A stretch of DNA of 64,000 bases from Sabellastarte sp. h YS-2021 (Eukaryota > Annelida > Polychaeta > Sabellida > Sabellidae), in the NCBI GenBank assembly GCA_964017235.1, contig OZ024929.1, positions 60,297,603 to 60,361,602 of the forward strand. The letters are read 5' to 3'. The notes under the pieces were generated by a model. The model did not search any database and was not told where the DNA came from. It saw only the letters and a program-made list of their open reading frames with translations. Made by a program: the position numbers and the translations under genes. Shown here piece after piece: positions 1 through 11,027 of the stretch (within the stretch, counting starts at the first letter, position 1; every line of letters starts with the position of its first letter).

Positions 1-304
1 GACAGAAGCTGCTTGAGATCAAGAAGAACTACCTAAGTTAAACCTTCTTCTCATCCATTCAATTTGGATGGAAAGGATTTGCTTTCTTCACCTTTCTACC
101 TTATGCGAGGTCTGTGGGAGTTTTCACATTATAAAAACACATCAACAGATTTTTCAACAACAGCACACAAATGCCAGGATTTTTCAAAGGAATTTGTTTC
201 AATCTACCTTGTCTTCAATGACGTTATGTTCATATTACACAGTGTACAACCATGCAGTTTAAGACACAGCATTTTCAAATGCTGGGATTGGCCATCTTCT
301 GGTC

Positions 305-665
305 ACAGGTAGTTGCGTCACATCTATCAGACGCGTTCTTCCTCGATCCCAGATACAACTAGATGTGATTCTTCATTGTTTCTTTGCTGGTGAAAGAATG
401 CACCTTGTCATGGGTCGTTCTTTTCAGTTCACAGCCCTACCCTTTGGTATAGTGACAGCTCCACTCGAATTTGTCCGCGTAGCACCTCATTCATCAGTAG
501 ACCACTGGTTATATACTGCCGCCTACACCACATATTTGCTTGTAGAAATCGAAGCAATTAGTGGCCTGTGTACAGAAACTACATTGGGGGATAAGCTTTC
601 GAAGTCAGAACTCATCCCAACAAAGTGTCCCCATAGAAGAAAAGTGGGTTATTTGAGAAGTTTAT
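305..665 (+). pseudogene. DIRS reverse transcriptase relic
   Basis: The frame beginning near 365 reads FQFTALPFGIVTAPLEF, a clear match to the RT palm block FKALPFGLSTAPLEF in the copies at 24.9 kb and 48.6 kb. Just upstream, CVTSI corresponds to the WVTSIDF block that precedes it. About 40 residues downstream, KSELIPTK and then VGY match the KSELVPKQ...VGYQF block. The YLDD catalytic segment expected between these blocks is gone. This was once the polymerase of a retrotransposon and cannot be functional now. Confidence 0.6.
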
Positions 666-1539
666 GGATGGTGTACATTCAAGTTTGTCAACCATTCCAG
701 AATTCTAATGTCATTTATAGTATTTTAGAATCTATAAAATATTAACAATCTTTATACATTCAGATATGTTGTTCACACTTTTGAAAATATATCTGTTTTG
801 GTGTAAAATCACAGAGGTCTTACCAGGATATCCCTCCATACAGAATATATGTCTGTGAAGGGTAAGGAACACATTTGGCAGACCCATTCATTAGTTAAGT
901 GTCTGATGGTCTTGCATCTATGGGTTCTTTGTAAGCCCACGACAATTTTCAGAGGGCTCACCACATTTAGGGCTGTCAAAATGGGATATCAGATACCTTT
1001 TCATGCAGGGATAAGTCATTCAAACAGAATGTCATTCATCCCATAGTTTTCACATGATTTGCCAAATTTGGCACACTGCAAGGCTAGATAGGTTTGTAAC
1101 AAAGATGAAGAACAAACTATCTATTTATTTCACCAGTTTAATGCAATGAAATGCAATGGCAGTACATGTATTGAATATCCTGTGTGAAGCACGATTTGGT
1201 TGTGCCTACTGCTGAATATTTCTCATTTCAAAAATGTACAAAAAATGAGAATTATGCTTGTTAAATGATAGCAGGAACCCAGAGTGACTAGGGATGCGTT
1301 AGTTTTGGGTCCTGATGGAATTATTCTCAAAACCACTATTGCCCTATAATATAGAGGAATCTCTTTAACCAGCTATTCAACTAGAGATTCACCAAAACCT
1401 GCCATATCTCAACTCCATGGGGGAAAAAAATCTCAGAAGCTGAGGCACTTCAGAAGCTGTTTTTAAAAAGTCTACAGAGCAAGGTAGTTCTTTTTGAATC
1501 TGATGCAAGGAGATTCAGTTGGACTTCCAACAGCTTTCT

Positions 1540-2510
1540 CTCTCCTCAGTAGCAGATTTTTGACCCATTGATTCAAAATCTGGTTTTACCACACTTGCAG
1601 GATACAGGGATGCTATTGCAAATCATTTGGGTTCACTACTGAAATCATTCATAGTTATGAACTTAATAGACTGATACATGGTTTTTTCATTTGGGTTCAC
1701 TATTGAGATAATTCATAGGTATGAACTCAATAGACTGATACATGGTTTTTCAGTTGGGTTCACTGTTGAAATCATTCATAGTTATGAACTCAATAGACTG
1801 ATAGATAAGTTTCATTGAGTTCATTTTTGAAATCATTCATAGTTATGGCCTAATTGGATTGATAGAGGTTTTTCTTAGGATAGACCAATGAAGGATGGTG
1901 CTACACCTTTTACACTCTTTGGACTTGTCTTGATTATTCTTAGTCTTGACAAAGTCTCTTTTGAACCATCTGAATCAGAATTTAAACATTCTGACATTCA
2001 AATCAGTTTTCTCATGACCTTGGCCTCTGATAGATAGAGAGGTGAGGTTGTTTGGACTTTCAAATCATTGAAACACAGAACTGGAAGGAGTCACAGTTTC
2101 TCCTTCATCAGTACTCCTAGCAGAGAACAGATAGTCTCAGATGAGCCCGATATTGTTCAAGCTGAGTTTCATTCCTGCTTTTATGCAATTTTTAGATCAT
2201 TCTTTGACTGAAGATATGACCCTTTGCCCCTTTATAGCTCTAAGGTTCTATCTTGACATATTAGAGATCTTAGATAGGGGAAATATGTGCTATTCATCTC
2301 TTTCAAGATGACTTTTCAGGAGGTATACAAGGAGCTACCATGTCAAAAGGCAGACAGTTCTGCTAACTGATCAAATATCTGACCTTGCAACTTAGAATGT
2401 TTCCATGACCAAGGCTCAAAATGCTCCTTATATGGCTGGAAGTCACACTCCACAGTTTTATACTTTAACTTGTGACTTGGCAGTCAAATGAAAGTCAGAC
2501 TATTCTTTGG
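1540..2510 (+). pseudogene. DIRS tyrosine recombinase relic
   Basis: Scattered segments match the YR of the better copies. GYRDAIANHLG near 1600 corresponds to GYRSAIADKLG. KSPFEPSESEFKHSD near 1950 corresponds to KAPFEPLKEASLKH. LTEDMTLCPFIALRFYLD near 2205 corresponds to the charged block before RALRYYLDRT. SHTPQFYTL near 2445 corresponds to SHNTFTQFYLKD, which carries the catalytic tyrosine. The arginine box reads as a stop followed by RGEV where others have RRSEIHAW. Stops and frame changes run throughout, so this is a dead integrase-equivalent. Confidence 0.6.
1624..1870 (+). repeat. Four tandem ~63-bp copies inside the YR relic
   Basis: A unit containing TTGGGTTCACT, ATCATTCATAGTTATGAAC and AATAGACTGATA recurs at about 1624, 1687, 1750 and 1812. 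The copies lie within the former recombinase coding sequence. Intact copies have no such repetition, so this is a local tandem amplification after the element died. Confidence 0.8.
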
Positions 2511-2585
2511 AACTATAGTATCGCCATGTGGTTCCTTCATAGTTTGTGTATTGTATTATACATGTACATTACAGTAATTATATGA

Positions 2586-2762
2586 TTTTATTGCGCTACA
2601 ATAGCTTACCATGTGGGACTCAATGCTGTTCTCGGATGGCCGCAAGGCATCAGGCCAACGTCTAAGAAAAATAGATATTTATAGTTGGCCGTAGCCTCAA
2701 GTTGTTGTCTCGTGGTAACCTTTGACCTTTCGTCCTACTTTCTCGTTGGCCGCGTGAATTGG
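2586..2762 (+). repeat. Left ITR of a DIRS element (family 1), solo
   Basis: It begins TTTTATTGCGCTACAATAGC and continues through CTTACCATGTGGGACT, TGTTCTCGGATGGCC, GGCCAACGTCT and CTACTTTCTCGTTGGCC. This matches the left ITR of the element at 11028 closely. No family-1 body follows. It is either a solo terminal repeat or the start of a massively deleted copy that ends at 3905. Confidence 0.75.
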
Positions 2763-2923
2763 TAGCGTCTGTCATTTACACAGACATTTTCATCTATTTC
2801 TCAGCAAATACGTATTGTTGGATGTTAATTTTTGATCATGTCATTTAATATATATCATAGATTATTCCGTTTTGACAGGATAAGTATTTTTCTTTATTTT
2901 ATGATTGTATATGTACAGTTCCA

Positions 2924-3142
2924 ATGGCCAGATCACACATTTTAGTGGTACCTGAAAACCCATTGGAAATACTCCAATCATGGGACATTCATTTCCCCTG
3001 TTCTGAGATCTTGGAAAAGCATCTAATCTGGTGGAAAGACCCAAGGAATGTTTTAATAGGTTGTATTCTCCATATAGAGGAGCACAATCTCCTGTTATTC
3101 ATCAATGCGCCGGCCATTGGTTGGGTAACATATTGGTATTGA
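2924..3142 (+). pseudogene. DIRS RNase H N-terminal relic
   Basis: A short open frame reads PLEILQSWDIHFP, then HLIWWKDPRNV, then LLLFINAPAIGWVTY. These align with PQSLNNLLPW, HLDWWQNPSNV and IQLFTDASNEGWGAH of the DIRS RNase H at 14.8-15.0 kb. The catalytic aspartate of TDAS is changed to asparagine (INAP). No RT precedes it and no YR follows. The next 400 bases, about 3143-3534, are AT-rich with nothing recognised. Confidence 0.55.
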
Positions 3143-3534
3143 GTGTTGTAAAATTCCAAATATGTGGGAATTTTTTCAATGAATGTTCTGGACAGCTCCA
3201 GTTTACTTTATAACAAAATATAACTCCATATGTTATTTTGTTAAGTTTCTAAATATGATTGTCATACTCTTGTACTTATCATCACAAATGTGTTTGAAAT
3301 TAGTACATTGAAACTAAGAATGCATACAGGGCCAAGGCAACTTTGGGAAGGTTGCCAGGTTAGTGCTTACATGTATAACTTCTAAATGTTATTAAGTTAC
3401 TTTTATGGCATAATATAGTCTAGTACTGTATCCTCATAAGATTGCTTGAGATTTGTACTTTGACTTTTCATTTGATTATACCTGCTTTTGGTGACAAAAA
3501 TATTAAAAATACCACCACCAGTATAGTTTTAATC

Positions 3535-3905
3535 AAGCATTAGTGAGGATAAAGTAAGGGTATTTTACGCAATAAACTGTAAAAATTTTATTGTAATTTA
3601 ACTTTTTATAAGTTAAATACTTACCTTATCTTCACTAGGTTCGGATTCCCGCCCTGCCAACCCCACATTTTGAAGATTTTTGGGTTTACAATTTATTATA
3701 TTGCCTCCCAAAATTAAAGTGAGGCTTAACAGGGTTCTTCCAGTTCACGCGCATGCGTGGTCATGCATATATATAATGGTACCGACAAGAATATTTATTT
3801 TTAAAATATTCTCGTTTGGTCGTCCATGTTTGCTCCCGCCAACACATAAGCATTAGTGACGATAAGGTAAGTATTTAACTTATAAAAAGTTAAATTACAA
3901 TAAAA
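3535..3905 (+). repeat. ICR plus right ITR of a third DIRS family
   Basis: 3535-3645 holds GCATTAGTGAGGATAAAGTA, then GCAATAAACTGTAAAAATTT, then AAGTTAAATACTTACCTTAT. Its reverse complement equals the right element end (GATAAGGTAAGTATTTAACT ... AAAATTTTTACA at 3868-3911) joined to a left end starting GTTTATTGCGTAAAATAC. That is the DIRS circle-junction arrangement. The corresponding left end is not in the window. The sequence between is the right ITR body, with a TATATA stretch near 3770. Confidence 0.7.
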
Positions 3906-4588
3906 TTTTTACAATTACTCACTTATGGAATGCAATAGAACCCCAAACTATATGCCATCGTATATTTAAAGACAAAGAAGCTGAACAACATATTTTAGGA
4001 AAATACTCTAACTGCAATAGTTTTGGAGTTGCAACTCAACAGTCAGAATTTCAAAGTAGCTATCACTCAGCAATGCAATGTGCAACAGGTCTGAAACTTT
4101 ACTATGTGATAGCTTATCAAAAAGTAGATGAATAATATATTTGAAAAGAATTCCCTAACTTAATACTTTTGAAGATATTTGACATTTAATTATGTCATTA
4201 TTTTGCTACAAATAAGAAAATAGCTATTACTCACTTATGGCATGCAATGGGACCCCAAACTATGTACCATCTTATAGCTAAGGACAAAGTAGCTGAACAA
4301 TATATTTGAAGAAAAAGCTGTAACTGCAATAGTTTTTGAGTTATGAGTCCTTTACTCAAAGTAGCTAAAATTGCTATTACTCACTTTTCTTTAGGCCTAA
4401 GTCCATAAAACCCAAAAAAATTTCAAGGGCGTGAAAATTCATTGGGACAATTAATTTACAAAAAAATCTGTAGCAGTAGTAGTTTTGGAGAAATCTGCAT
4501 GACTAACTAATGCACGCACGCACACACGCACGCACACATAGGCATCATTTCATAATCTCCCTCCCGGACTAAAGCCCGGCGGGAGATA
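3906..4588 (-). mobile_element. Fragment of satellite-bearing hairpin-ended element
   Basis: Contains about three ~160-bp monomers (ATTACTCACTTATGG, AATAGCTATTAC and similar) in the opposite orientation to those at 18-20 kb. A (GCAC/ACAC)n microsatellite lies at 4510-4540. The end is a hairpin, ATCTCCCTCCCGG - CTAAAG - CCCGGCGGGAGAT, at 4554-4586. The same hairpin, microsatellite and monomers occur in the nested element at 17856-21970, so this is a truncated second copy. The layout resembles Helentron-related 'pearl' elements of bivalves (analogy only). The following 200 bases (4589-4796) contain nothing I recognise. Confidence 0.7.
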
Positions 4589-4796
4589 AAAATGCAATAA
4601 GAGTATACTTGTAAGCTCTTTATTATATTGACATCTTTCAAGTCTTGTTTTGAAAACTTAATAATGCTTAAGGGGATTCCAGCTTATTTTGATTGTGGAA
4701 TTTTTCATATATAAATGCCACAGCACAGGTTATATCGTCTTATGTGGGTGTTTCACCGCATGACTAAGCTTCCTGATTAAGGGTTTTTGGAGTCGG

Positions 4797-5305
4797 TTTC
4801 AAATATTTGCTTAGTCCCAGACGTCCTGTAAGGGTCGGTAGTTGTCGGTTGTGGCCGTGAGAGAAATCAAACATGTTTGATATTTTTCACGACCCAAACC
4901 GATTCTCATTTCCCGCCGACAACAAAATGTCCAGTCCCAGGCTTCCTCAGGCCTCCTCAGACCCAAATTTACACAGTCCTATGTTGTCCCAGGCGTCCTG
5001 CGACCCTTAGTTCCAGACCTCCGTAGCTTAGTCCCAGGAAGCCTGTTTGGCAGTCCCCGACTCATAACAGATCTTTGAAGTTTCATGCGTGTGAAAGAGA
5101 ATCGGTTTCATTAGTCCCGGGAAGCCTCAGACCGTCTCAGGTGTCCTGGGACTAAGAAATCTGGGTCTGGGACTAAGCCCCGACTAAGAGAAGCCGACCC
5201 TAACTGATCCAAGCCGGCGTCCTCAGGCCACCTGGGACGACACAAATTTAGTCCGCGACGGTCTGAGGACGCCCCAGGAGGCCTGGGACTAAGAGCCAAT
5301 TAATA
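4797..5305. repeat. PIF/Harbinger terminal region with CCTGAGG / TTAGTCCCAGG repeats
   Basis: About ten interspersed copies, in both orientations, of a motif like TTAGTCCCAGGMRKCCTGAGG. The same motif crowds 29160-29490, upstream of the Harbinger transposase. I read these two clusters as the two ends of one transposon, with the repeats as probable transposase or accessory-protein binding sites (inference). The exact terminal inverted repeat could not be fixed. A start at the TTA near 4814 would suit the 3-bp TWA target duplication known for the superfamily. Confidence 0.55.
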
Positions 5306-5362
5306 GCTGACTGTTTTCCCACACGTCGGAATTTAAAACGAGGCAATGAGGGGGTCTGGGAC

Positions 5363-5369
5363 TATATAA
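5363..5369 (+). promoter_or_regulatory. TATA box of the MADF-protein transcription unit
   Basis: TATATAA followed by a GC-containing start region, on the strand of the accessory gene at 9227 and just inside the repeat-rich end. It fits a transposon promoter, with transcription starting near 5390-5400. The distance to the gene is now over 3.8 kb because of the intervening insertion. Confidence 0.5.
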
Positions 5370-5989
5370 GCGACCGCGTACACATTCTCGTTGTTACTGA
5401 CTGTTTGGCTACTGAGAGACGTGTGTCACTGTTTTGTAGGGGTTTTAGTTTTTTATGTCAGCTGACTTGTCAGTCAGCTGACATTATGTCGTCACTCTGC
5501 GGCGTGGGCGTCCGCGTGAACAACTTCTTCTCCAAAACTACAAGGCCTAGAGACATGCTGTTTTTTTTTTAAAAGATACCTTATCTATCGAGGATGAAAA
5601 ATTGTTCAAGGCATGCAAATCTGTCTGTTCGTCTGTTTGTTTGCTAGAGACGTTACAAGGGAGGTACCCCCACCAAAAGTGTGAAAATTTCAACACTTTA
5701 TCACAATTTTCTCAGTGACTATTGAAGGGATTTCTCTCATATCTTGCATATATGTACTAGACCAGAGGTAGATTCTCTTGTGTGAGTATGAGACCTGGAT
5801 CTGTCTTAGTTTTTTTTTAATAAATTTTTTAATAATTTTTAATGCATTAAAATTCATGAAATCATGCACTAAATCACTTATAACTTGAAAAGTGTTGCCT
5901 TTAGAGCATTTTGTTAACATATGTTATTCAGCTACTTTTTTCATAGCTACAACATGGTGAGTAACTTGGGTGTCTGTCTCAATAGCTAA

Positions 5990-7615
5990 GTGAGTGATAG
6001 CTACTTTTGGGCTTTTCAGTAACTACCATCTTGAGTGAAATCACTTGTAACTTGAAAACTATTGCATTTAGAGAATTTCGTATAAATATGTTATTCAGCT
6101 ACTTTTGGGTCAGCTATAACATAGTAAAATTTCAGACCTGTAGCTCGTGGCATAGCTGAGTAATAGCTACTTTTAGGTTATCACTATTGAGTAAATCACT
6201 TATAACTTGAAAACTATTGCATTTGGAGTATTTTGTTTCAATATGTTATTCACCTATTTTGGGGTCAGCTATAACATAGTAAAATTTCAGATCTGTAGTT
6301 CATGGCATAGCTGAGTAATAGCTACTTTGAGGTTATCACTGTTGAGTAAATCACTTATAACTGAAAACTATTGCATTTACAGAAATTTGTGTAAATATGT
6401 TATTCAGCTACTTTTGGGTCAGCTATAACATAGTGAAATTACAGACCTGTAGCTCATGGCACAACTGAGCAATAGCTATTTTCAGGTACTGTATGTTGAG
6501 TAAATCAGTTGTAACTTGAAAAATATTGCATTTGGAGTATTTTGTTAAAATATGTTGTTCACCTACTTTTGGGTCAGCTATAACATAGTGAAATTACAGA
6601 CCTATAGCTCATGGCATAGCTGAGCAATAGCTATTTTCAGGTTTTCACTACTGAGTAAATCAGTTGTAACTTGAAAATTATTGCATTTACAGTATTTTGC
6701 TTAAATATGTTGTTCACCTACTTTTGGGTCAGCTATAACATAGTAAAATTTCAGACATGTAGTTCATGGCATAGCTGAGTAATAGCTACTTTTAGGTTAT
6801 CACTGTTGAGTCAATCAGTTATAACTTGAAAAATATTCCATTTGGAGTATTTTGTTAAAATATGTTGTTCACCTACTTTTGGGTCAGCTATAACATAGTG
6901 AAATTACAGACCTGTAGCTCATGGCATAGCTGAGTAATAGCTACTTTTAGGTTATCACTGTTGAGTAAATCACTTATAACTTGAAAAGTATTGCATTTAG
7001 AGTATTTTGTTTCAATATGTTATTCACCTATTTTGGGGTCAGCTATAACATAACAGCTATAACATAGTGAAATTACAGACCTGTAGCTCATGGCACAACT
7101 GAGCAATAGCTATTTTCAGGTACTGTATGTTGAGTCAATCAGTTATAACTTGAAAAATATTGCATTTGGAGTATTTTGTTAAAATATGTTGTTCACCTAC
7201 TTTTGGGTCAGTTATAACATAGTAAAATTTCAGACCTCTAGCTCATGGCATAGCTGAATAATAGCTACTTTGAGGTTATCACTGTTGAGTAAATCATTTA
7301 TAACTTGAAAACTACAGTGTATTGCATTTACAGAAATTTGTGTAAATGCGTTATTCAGCTACTTTTGGGTCAGCTATAACATAGTGAAATTACAGACCTG
7401 TAGCTCATGGCACAACTGAGCAATAGCTATTTTCAGGTACTGACTGTTGAGTAAAGCAGTTGTAACTTGAAAACTATTACATTTAGAGTATTTTGTTTAA
7501 ATATGTTATTCACATAATTTTTGGTCAGTTATATCATAGTGAAATTGCAGACCTCTATGTCATGATATAGCTAAGCAATAGCTACTTTCAGGTTCTCACT
7601 ATTGAGTAAATCATT
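5990..7615 (+). repeat. Satellite array, ~155-bp monomer, about ten copies
   Basis: Monomers carry AACTTGAAAACTATTGCATT, then ATATGTTGTTCACCTACTTT, then GGGTCAGCTATAACATAGT, then CAGACCTGTAGCTCATGGCA. They start roughly every 150-165 bases. The same framework appears in the arrays at 18.1-20.1 kb and 20.2-21.8 kb. Confidence 0.85.
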
Positions 7616-7739
7616 GTATCCACTGGATAGCCGCAGCATGTAGAGAGATTTCACCATTACCGCTCTAATGAAAAAAATATTATAGCTAGCCTTCTCAAGT
7701 TTGCAGAATATATTAATAACCATAAAATGTTGCCTGGGA

Positions 7740-8815
7740 ATATTTTTGAAAAACAAGATGGCCGCCAGGGACGTTTATTCGACTTCAAACAAGGACTTTT
7801 GTTGGCCCTCTAGAGGAAAGGGTATTATAGGTAGAGATCTGAAATTCGCAGGATATGTTCCTCATTATAAAATCTTGACTGGGAATATTTTTGGCCTCAT
7901 TTTGAAAAACAAGATGGCCGCCACAGGTGTTTCTTTGTCAGTCATGAAAAGTGCTTATATCTCCCTTATTATTGGTCCTAGAGGTTTGGGATGGTAAACC
8001 AACCTGTAGGAAATGGGCTGGGAATCTTTTGGTGTGGTCAGATTTGACCTTTGACCACTCCTTCAAGGTCAAACGAGGATAGCCAAACTTAAAAGTGCTT
8101 ATAACTCACTTATTATCGGTCTTAGAGGTTTGGGATGGTAAACAGACATATAGGAGATCATGGGCTGGGAATCTGTTGATGTGGTCCGATTTTACCTTGG
8201 ACCTCTTCTTCAAGGTCAAACGAGGATAGCCAAACTTAAAAGTGCTTATAACTCGCTTATTATTGGTCTTAGAGGTTTGGGATGATAAAACAACATATAG
8301 GAAATCATGGGCTGGGATTCTTTTGGTTTGGTCAGATTTAACCTTGGACCCCTCCTTCAAGGTCAGTTGAGGATAGCCAAACTTAAAATTGCTTATAACT
8401 CGCTTGTTATTGGTCCTACAGGTTTGGGATGGTAAATCAACCCACAGGAAATCTTGGCTGGGAATCATTTGGTGTGGTCGGATTTGACCTTGGACCCCTC
8501 CTTCAAGGTCAAACAAAGATAGCAAAACTTAAAAGTGCCTATAAATCGCTTATTATTGGTTCTAGACGTTTGGGATGGTAAACCATCCTATAGGAAATCA
8601 TGGGCTGGGAATATTTTGGTGTGGTCAGATTTGACCTTTGGACCCCTCCTTCAAGGTCAAATAAGGACAGCCAAACTTAAAAGTGCTTATAACTCGCTTA
8701 TTATTGGTCCTAGAGGTTTGGGATGGTAAACCAACCTATAGGAAATCATGGGCTGGGAATATTTTTGTGTGGTTGGATTTGACCGTGGACCCCTTCTTCA
8801 AGGTCGTACGAGGAT
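7740..8815 (+). repeat. Satellite array, ~148-bp monomer, about seven copies
   Basis: Units contain AAAAGTGCTTATAACTCGCT, TATTATTGGTCCTAGAGGTT, TGGGATGGTAAACC, CATGGGCTGGGAAT and CTCCTTCAAGGTCAAACGAG. AAAAGTGCTTAT-type starts fall near 7947, 8091, 8240, 8389, 8530 and 8679. The first copies are interrupted by AAAAACAAGATGGCCGCC. Open frames seen here on either strand merely follow the repeat period. Confidence 0.85.
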
Positions 8816-9226
8816 ACTGCATTTGCAGTATTTCTTTAAATATGTTTTAACCTACTCTTACACTTAAACAGTTACCTTCTTTCCTTCATAATACCATTTG
8901 CAGGGCACAACTTTTTTGTCCTTTTCTTCTGTCAGGTTCAGAATTTCTTTTGAACATGCTGTTCAATTACCATTTACTGTACTTCTGTACAGCACTTTCC
9001 CTGATCATTATGCTTTCCTCTCATTATTACCTTCACAAATCAAAAACACTCAGTCAGCTGACACAGTGCCCGTTCACGGGCACTCTCCTCTTGTTAAATA
9101 TCATATAATACTTGAGCTTAAGGCAAATTTTACAGTTAGGAGACACGTTTTACTTTTTTACTTTTTTTTATTGCTATTGACTGGAGTTATGAAGAAAGAG
9201 AAAGGGGGAAGAGAGGAAAGAAGAAG

Positions 9227-10408
9227 ATGGATGAGAGGCAAGAGGAGAGGGAGAAGGAAAGTGGAGAGGTGGATAAAAGGATTGAGGAAAGGACGGAGGA
9301 GGGTACAGAGGAGGGTACACAAGAGACTGAGGAGCGATTGGAACTTACTGAGGAAGCTTGCGAAGAAGAAGAGAGGTGTGAGGAGGATTTAGAGAGTCAC
9401 TCGGCAGCCAAGAGAGCCAGGGTCTGTTCAACTTTCACTGACAGCCAAGAAACTGCAATTGTGGAGTTTGTGAAGGAGCATCCAGAGCTCTACGACAAGG
9501 AGCATGCACGTTTCCACGACAGACAGAAGAAGGAGGCTCTCTGGGCAGAAATTTCTGCAGAACTGAAGCTCCAGCCCTTTGATGTCAGAAGATGGTTCGA
9601 ATCCTAGCGAACGCGTCATGGCAAGCTGTCAAAACTACAATCTGGCCAAGTCCCAAGGGAGATGACCAAGAGACAGTCCTGGGTCTACCAGCAGATGAGT
9701 TTCCTTAAGACCCATATCAGACGAAAGGGGGCCAGCAGAAGTTCAGGGTTCGAGGCCAGTCCAAATACCAGCAAGCAGGACGAATCTCGTGGGTCTACTA
9801 CTGATACAGAACACCTTGAGTCCAGTGTCCTCAGGGAGAGTAGGAGTCAACCTATGTTCACATCTACAACAGTTTCAACAGACTCCAAGATACTCGAGCA
9901 CTTTGACCAGATGAGGACATTGATCTCAGGTTTCCTGCAGCAGAAGTCAGACAGGCAGCCCTTCTTTGACTACGTGGCATCAGAGGCTGAAAAGATGACC
10001 CAAGATGAATTTGAGGACCTTAAGGGCAGAATTTTTAGAGAATTTGAAAGCATTAAGATGAACCGTAGACGTCAACCACTAGCCAGAAGATCAGCCACTA
10101 TTACCACGGAGTCCCAGAGGGTCGGGATACTGCCAACAACCACTCAACAGGCGTCTACTTCCACCCAAACAGCAGCTAGCAGCAGTTACGTCTACTACAC
10201 ACCAAGCCCCCTTGGCTTTGGCAACAATCCATCAGTTCTAACTGTACAGGACGAGGGCAGTAGACAAAACTTAAGTGGAATGCAAAGCCAGCTACCAGAT
10301 CTGACATCTACACAGATCATTGAGCAGCCTCAGCAGCAGCAGCAGCAGCCGCAACTCTTCAATATCACCACTACAGCACCGCCTCAACAGCAGCAGCCTC
10401 CTCAGTAG
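9227..10408 (+). pseudogene. MADF/Myb-like Harbinger accessory protein, one internal stop
   Basis: Two open stretches, 9227-9607 and 9662-10408, are in the same frame and separated only by TAG at 9605-9607; readable sequence continues past it. Start ATG 9227 is the first in frame. Residues 1-70 are extremely acidic and Glu-rich. Residues ~72-145 form a MADF/Myb-like DNA-binding domain: TFTDSQETAIVEFVKEHPEL, LWAEISAEL, DVRRWFES, then after the stop RTRHGKLSK. The C-terminal half is Ser/Thr/Gln-rich and ends in poly-Gln. Proteins like this accompany PIF/Harbinger transposases and help bind the element ends (family knowledge). Here it sits between Harbinger-type repeats, and the matching transposase lies at 27.8-29.1 kb. 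A single CAG-to-TAG change would explain the stop. Confidence 0.7.
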
Positions 10409-10734
10409 CCATCCAGTCAGGGCGGGTCTTTGACCTGCCAGGCCCTTTTCAGGGCCACCCAAATATTCCAAAAACAATTATTTAGCTGCAAGTTATTCCA
10501 ATTCTCCTCCCAAAACATAACAAGTCCAACACCTACACCACCCCAAACATGAAACAAATAACCCATGGTACGACACATAACCAAAAAAGGCCACATAGAA
10601 AAAAATGTTAAAATAAACTCCCAATATGGCCAATAATCAGCCCATTTTAGCATAAAATCCATGGGATTGTTTAAAATCTTAAATAAAAAAGTCCAACACT
10701 TACATCATCCCCTTTTAATGCCTCTTAAAAGGCA

Positions 10735-10935
10735 TTATCAGATACTTACCAACCCACAAACACACAAACCCAATACCAAACCTAACCCTTAACTAAACAA
10801 CACACAAACCAAATACCAAACCTAACCACCAACCCACAAACACACAAACCAAATACCAAACATAACCACCAACCAAGAAACAGACAAACCCAATAGCAAA
10901 CAGAACCCAAACCAAATAACCGACAAACTATTTTG
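10735..10935 (+). repeat. CA-rich minisatellite downstream of the MADF gene
   Basis: Repeats of AACCCACAAACACACAAACC and CAAATACCAAACCTAACC with a period of about 45-55 bases. A G/T-rich (reverse-complement-like) minisatellite lies downstream of the transposase at 27430-27685, as expected if both genes point toward one central region. The bases between 10409 and 10735 hold nothing recognised. Confidence 0.6.
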
Positions 10936-11027
10936 CAAACATAACCCCCATCATTGTAAAGAAAACCAGTTTGGTGGTTATATTTCCTAAATATTTGAGA
11001 AGTGGAGTAAAAGATTTTAAATTTAAG

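Larger units (their letters stand above)
1..2580 (+). mobile_element. Heavily decayed DIRS-type retrotransposon body
   Basis: An old copy of a tyrosine-recombinase retrotransposon, recognised by comparison with the better copies further along the window. It keeps pieces of reverse transcriptase near 305-665 and of the tyrosine recombinase near 1540-2510, in the expected order and strand, with many stops and frame changes. The gap between the two pieces is about 0.9 kb, while intact copies have nearly 2 kb there, so most of the RNase H and methyltransferase-like part has been lost. Nothing else is recognisable in 1-300 or 666-1539. The 5' part lies outside the window. Confidence 0.6.
5471..9063. 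mobile_element. Insertion of ~3.6 kb bounded by a 13-bp direct repeat
   Basis: CAGTCAGCTGACA occurs at 5471-5483 and again at 9051-9063, in the same orientation. The interior starts with a GC-rich lead (GTCGTCACTCTGCGGCGTGG) and 'CTCCAAAACTACAAGGCC'. It then holds two satellite arrays (5990-7615 and 7740-8815) and 230 bases of unremarkable sequence. The 13-mer may be a target duplication, but it contains the palindrome GTCAGCTGAC and is already partly repeated on the left, so chance or local duplication is possible. No protein gene was found inside. Confidence 0.45.

Noticed and set aside
5111..5299. 62-residue - strand frame rich in Pro/Arg
   Set aside because: It is made of the TTAGTCCCAGG/CCTGAGG terminal repeats of the Harbinger element, not a gene.
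8106..8525. 139-residue - strand frame and the + strand frame at 7701-7997
   Set aside because: Both follow the ~148-bp satellite units, so internal protein repeats are only the DNA repeat translated.
9189..9392. Alternative start ATG at 9189 for the MADF gene, in the frame 8898-9392
   Set aside because: It is in a different frame from the MADF domain and gives a low-complexity Arg/Lys-rich peptide only.
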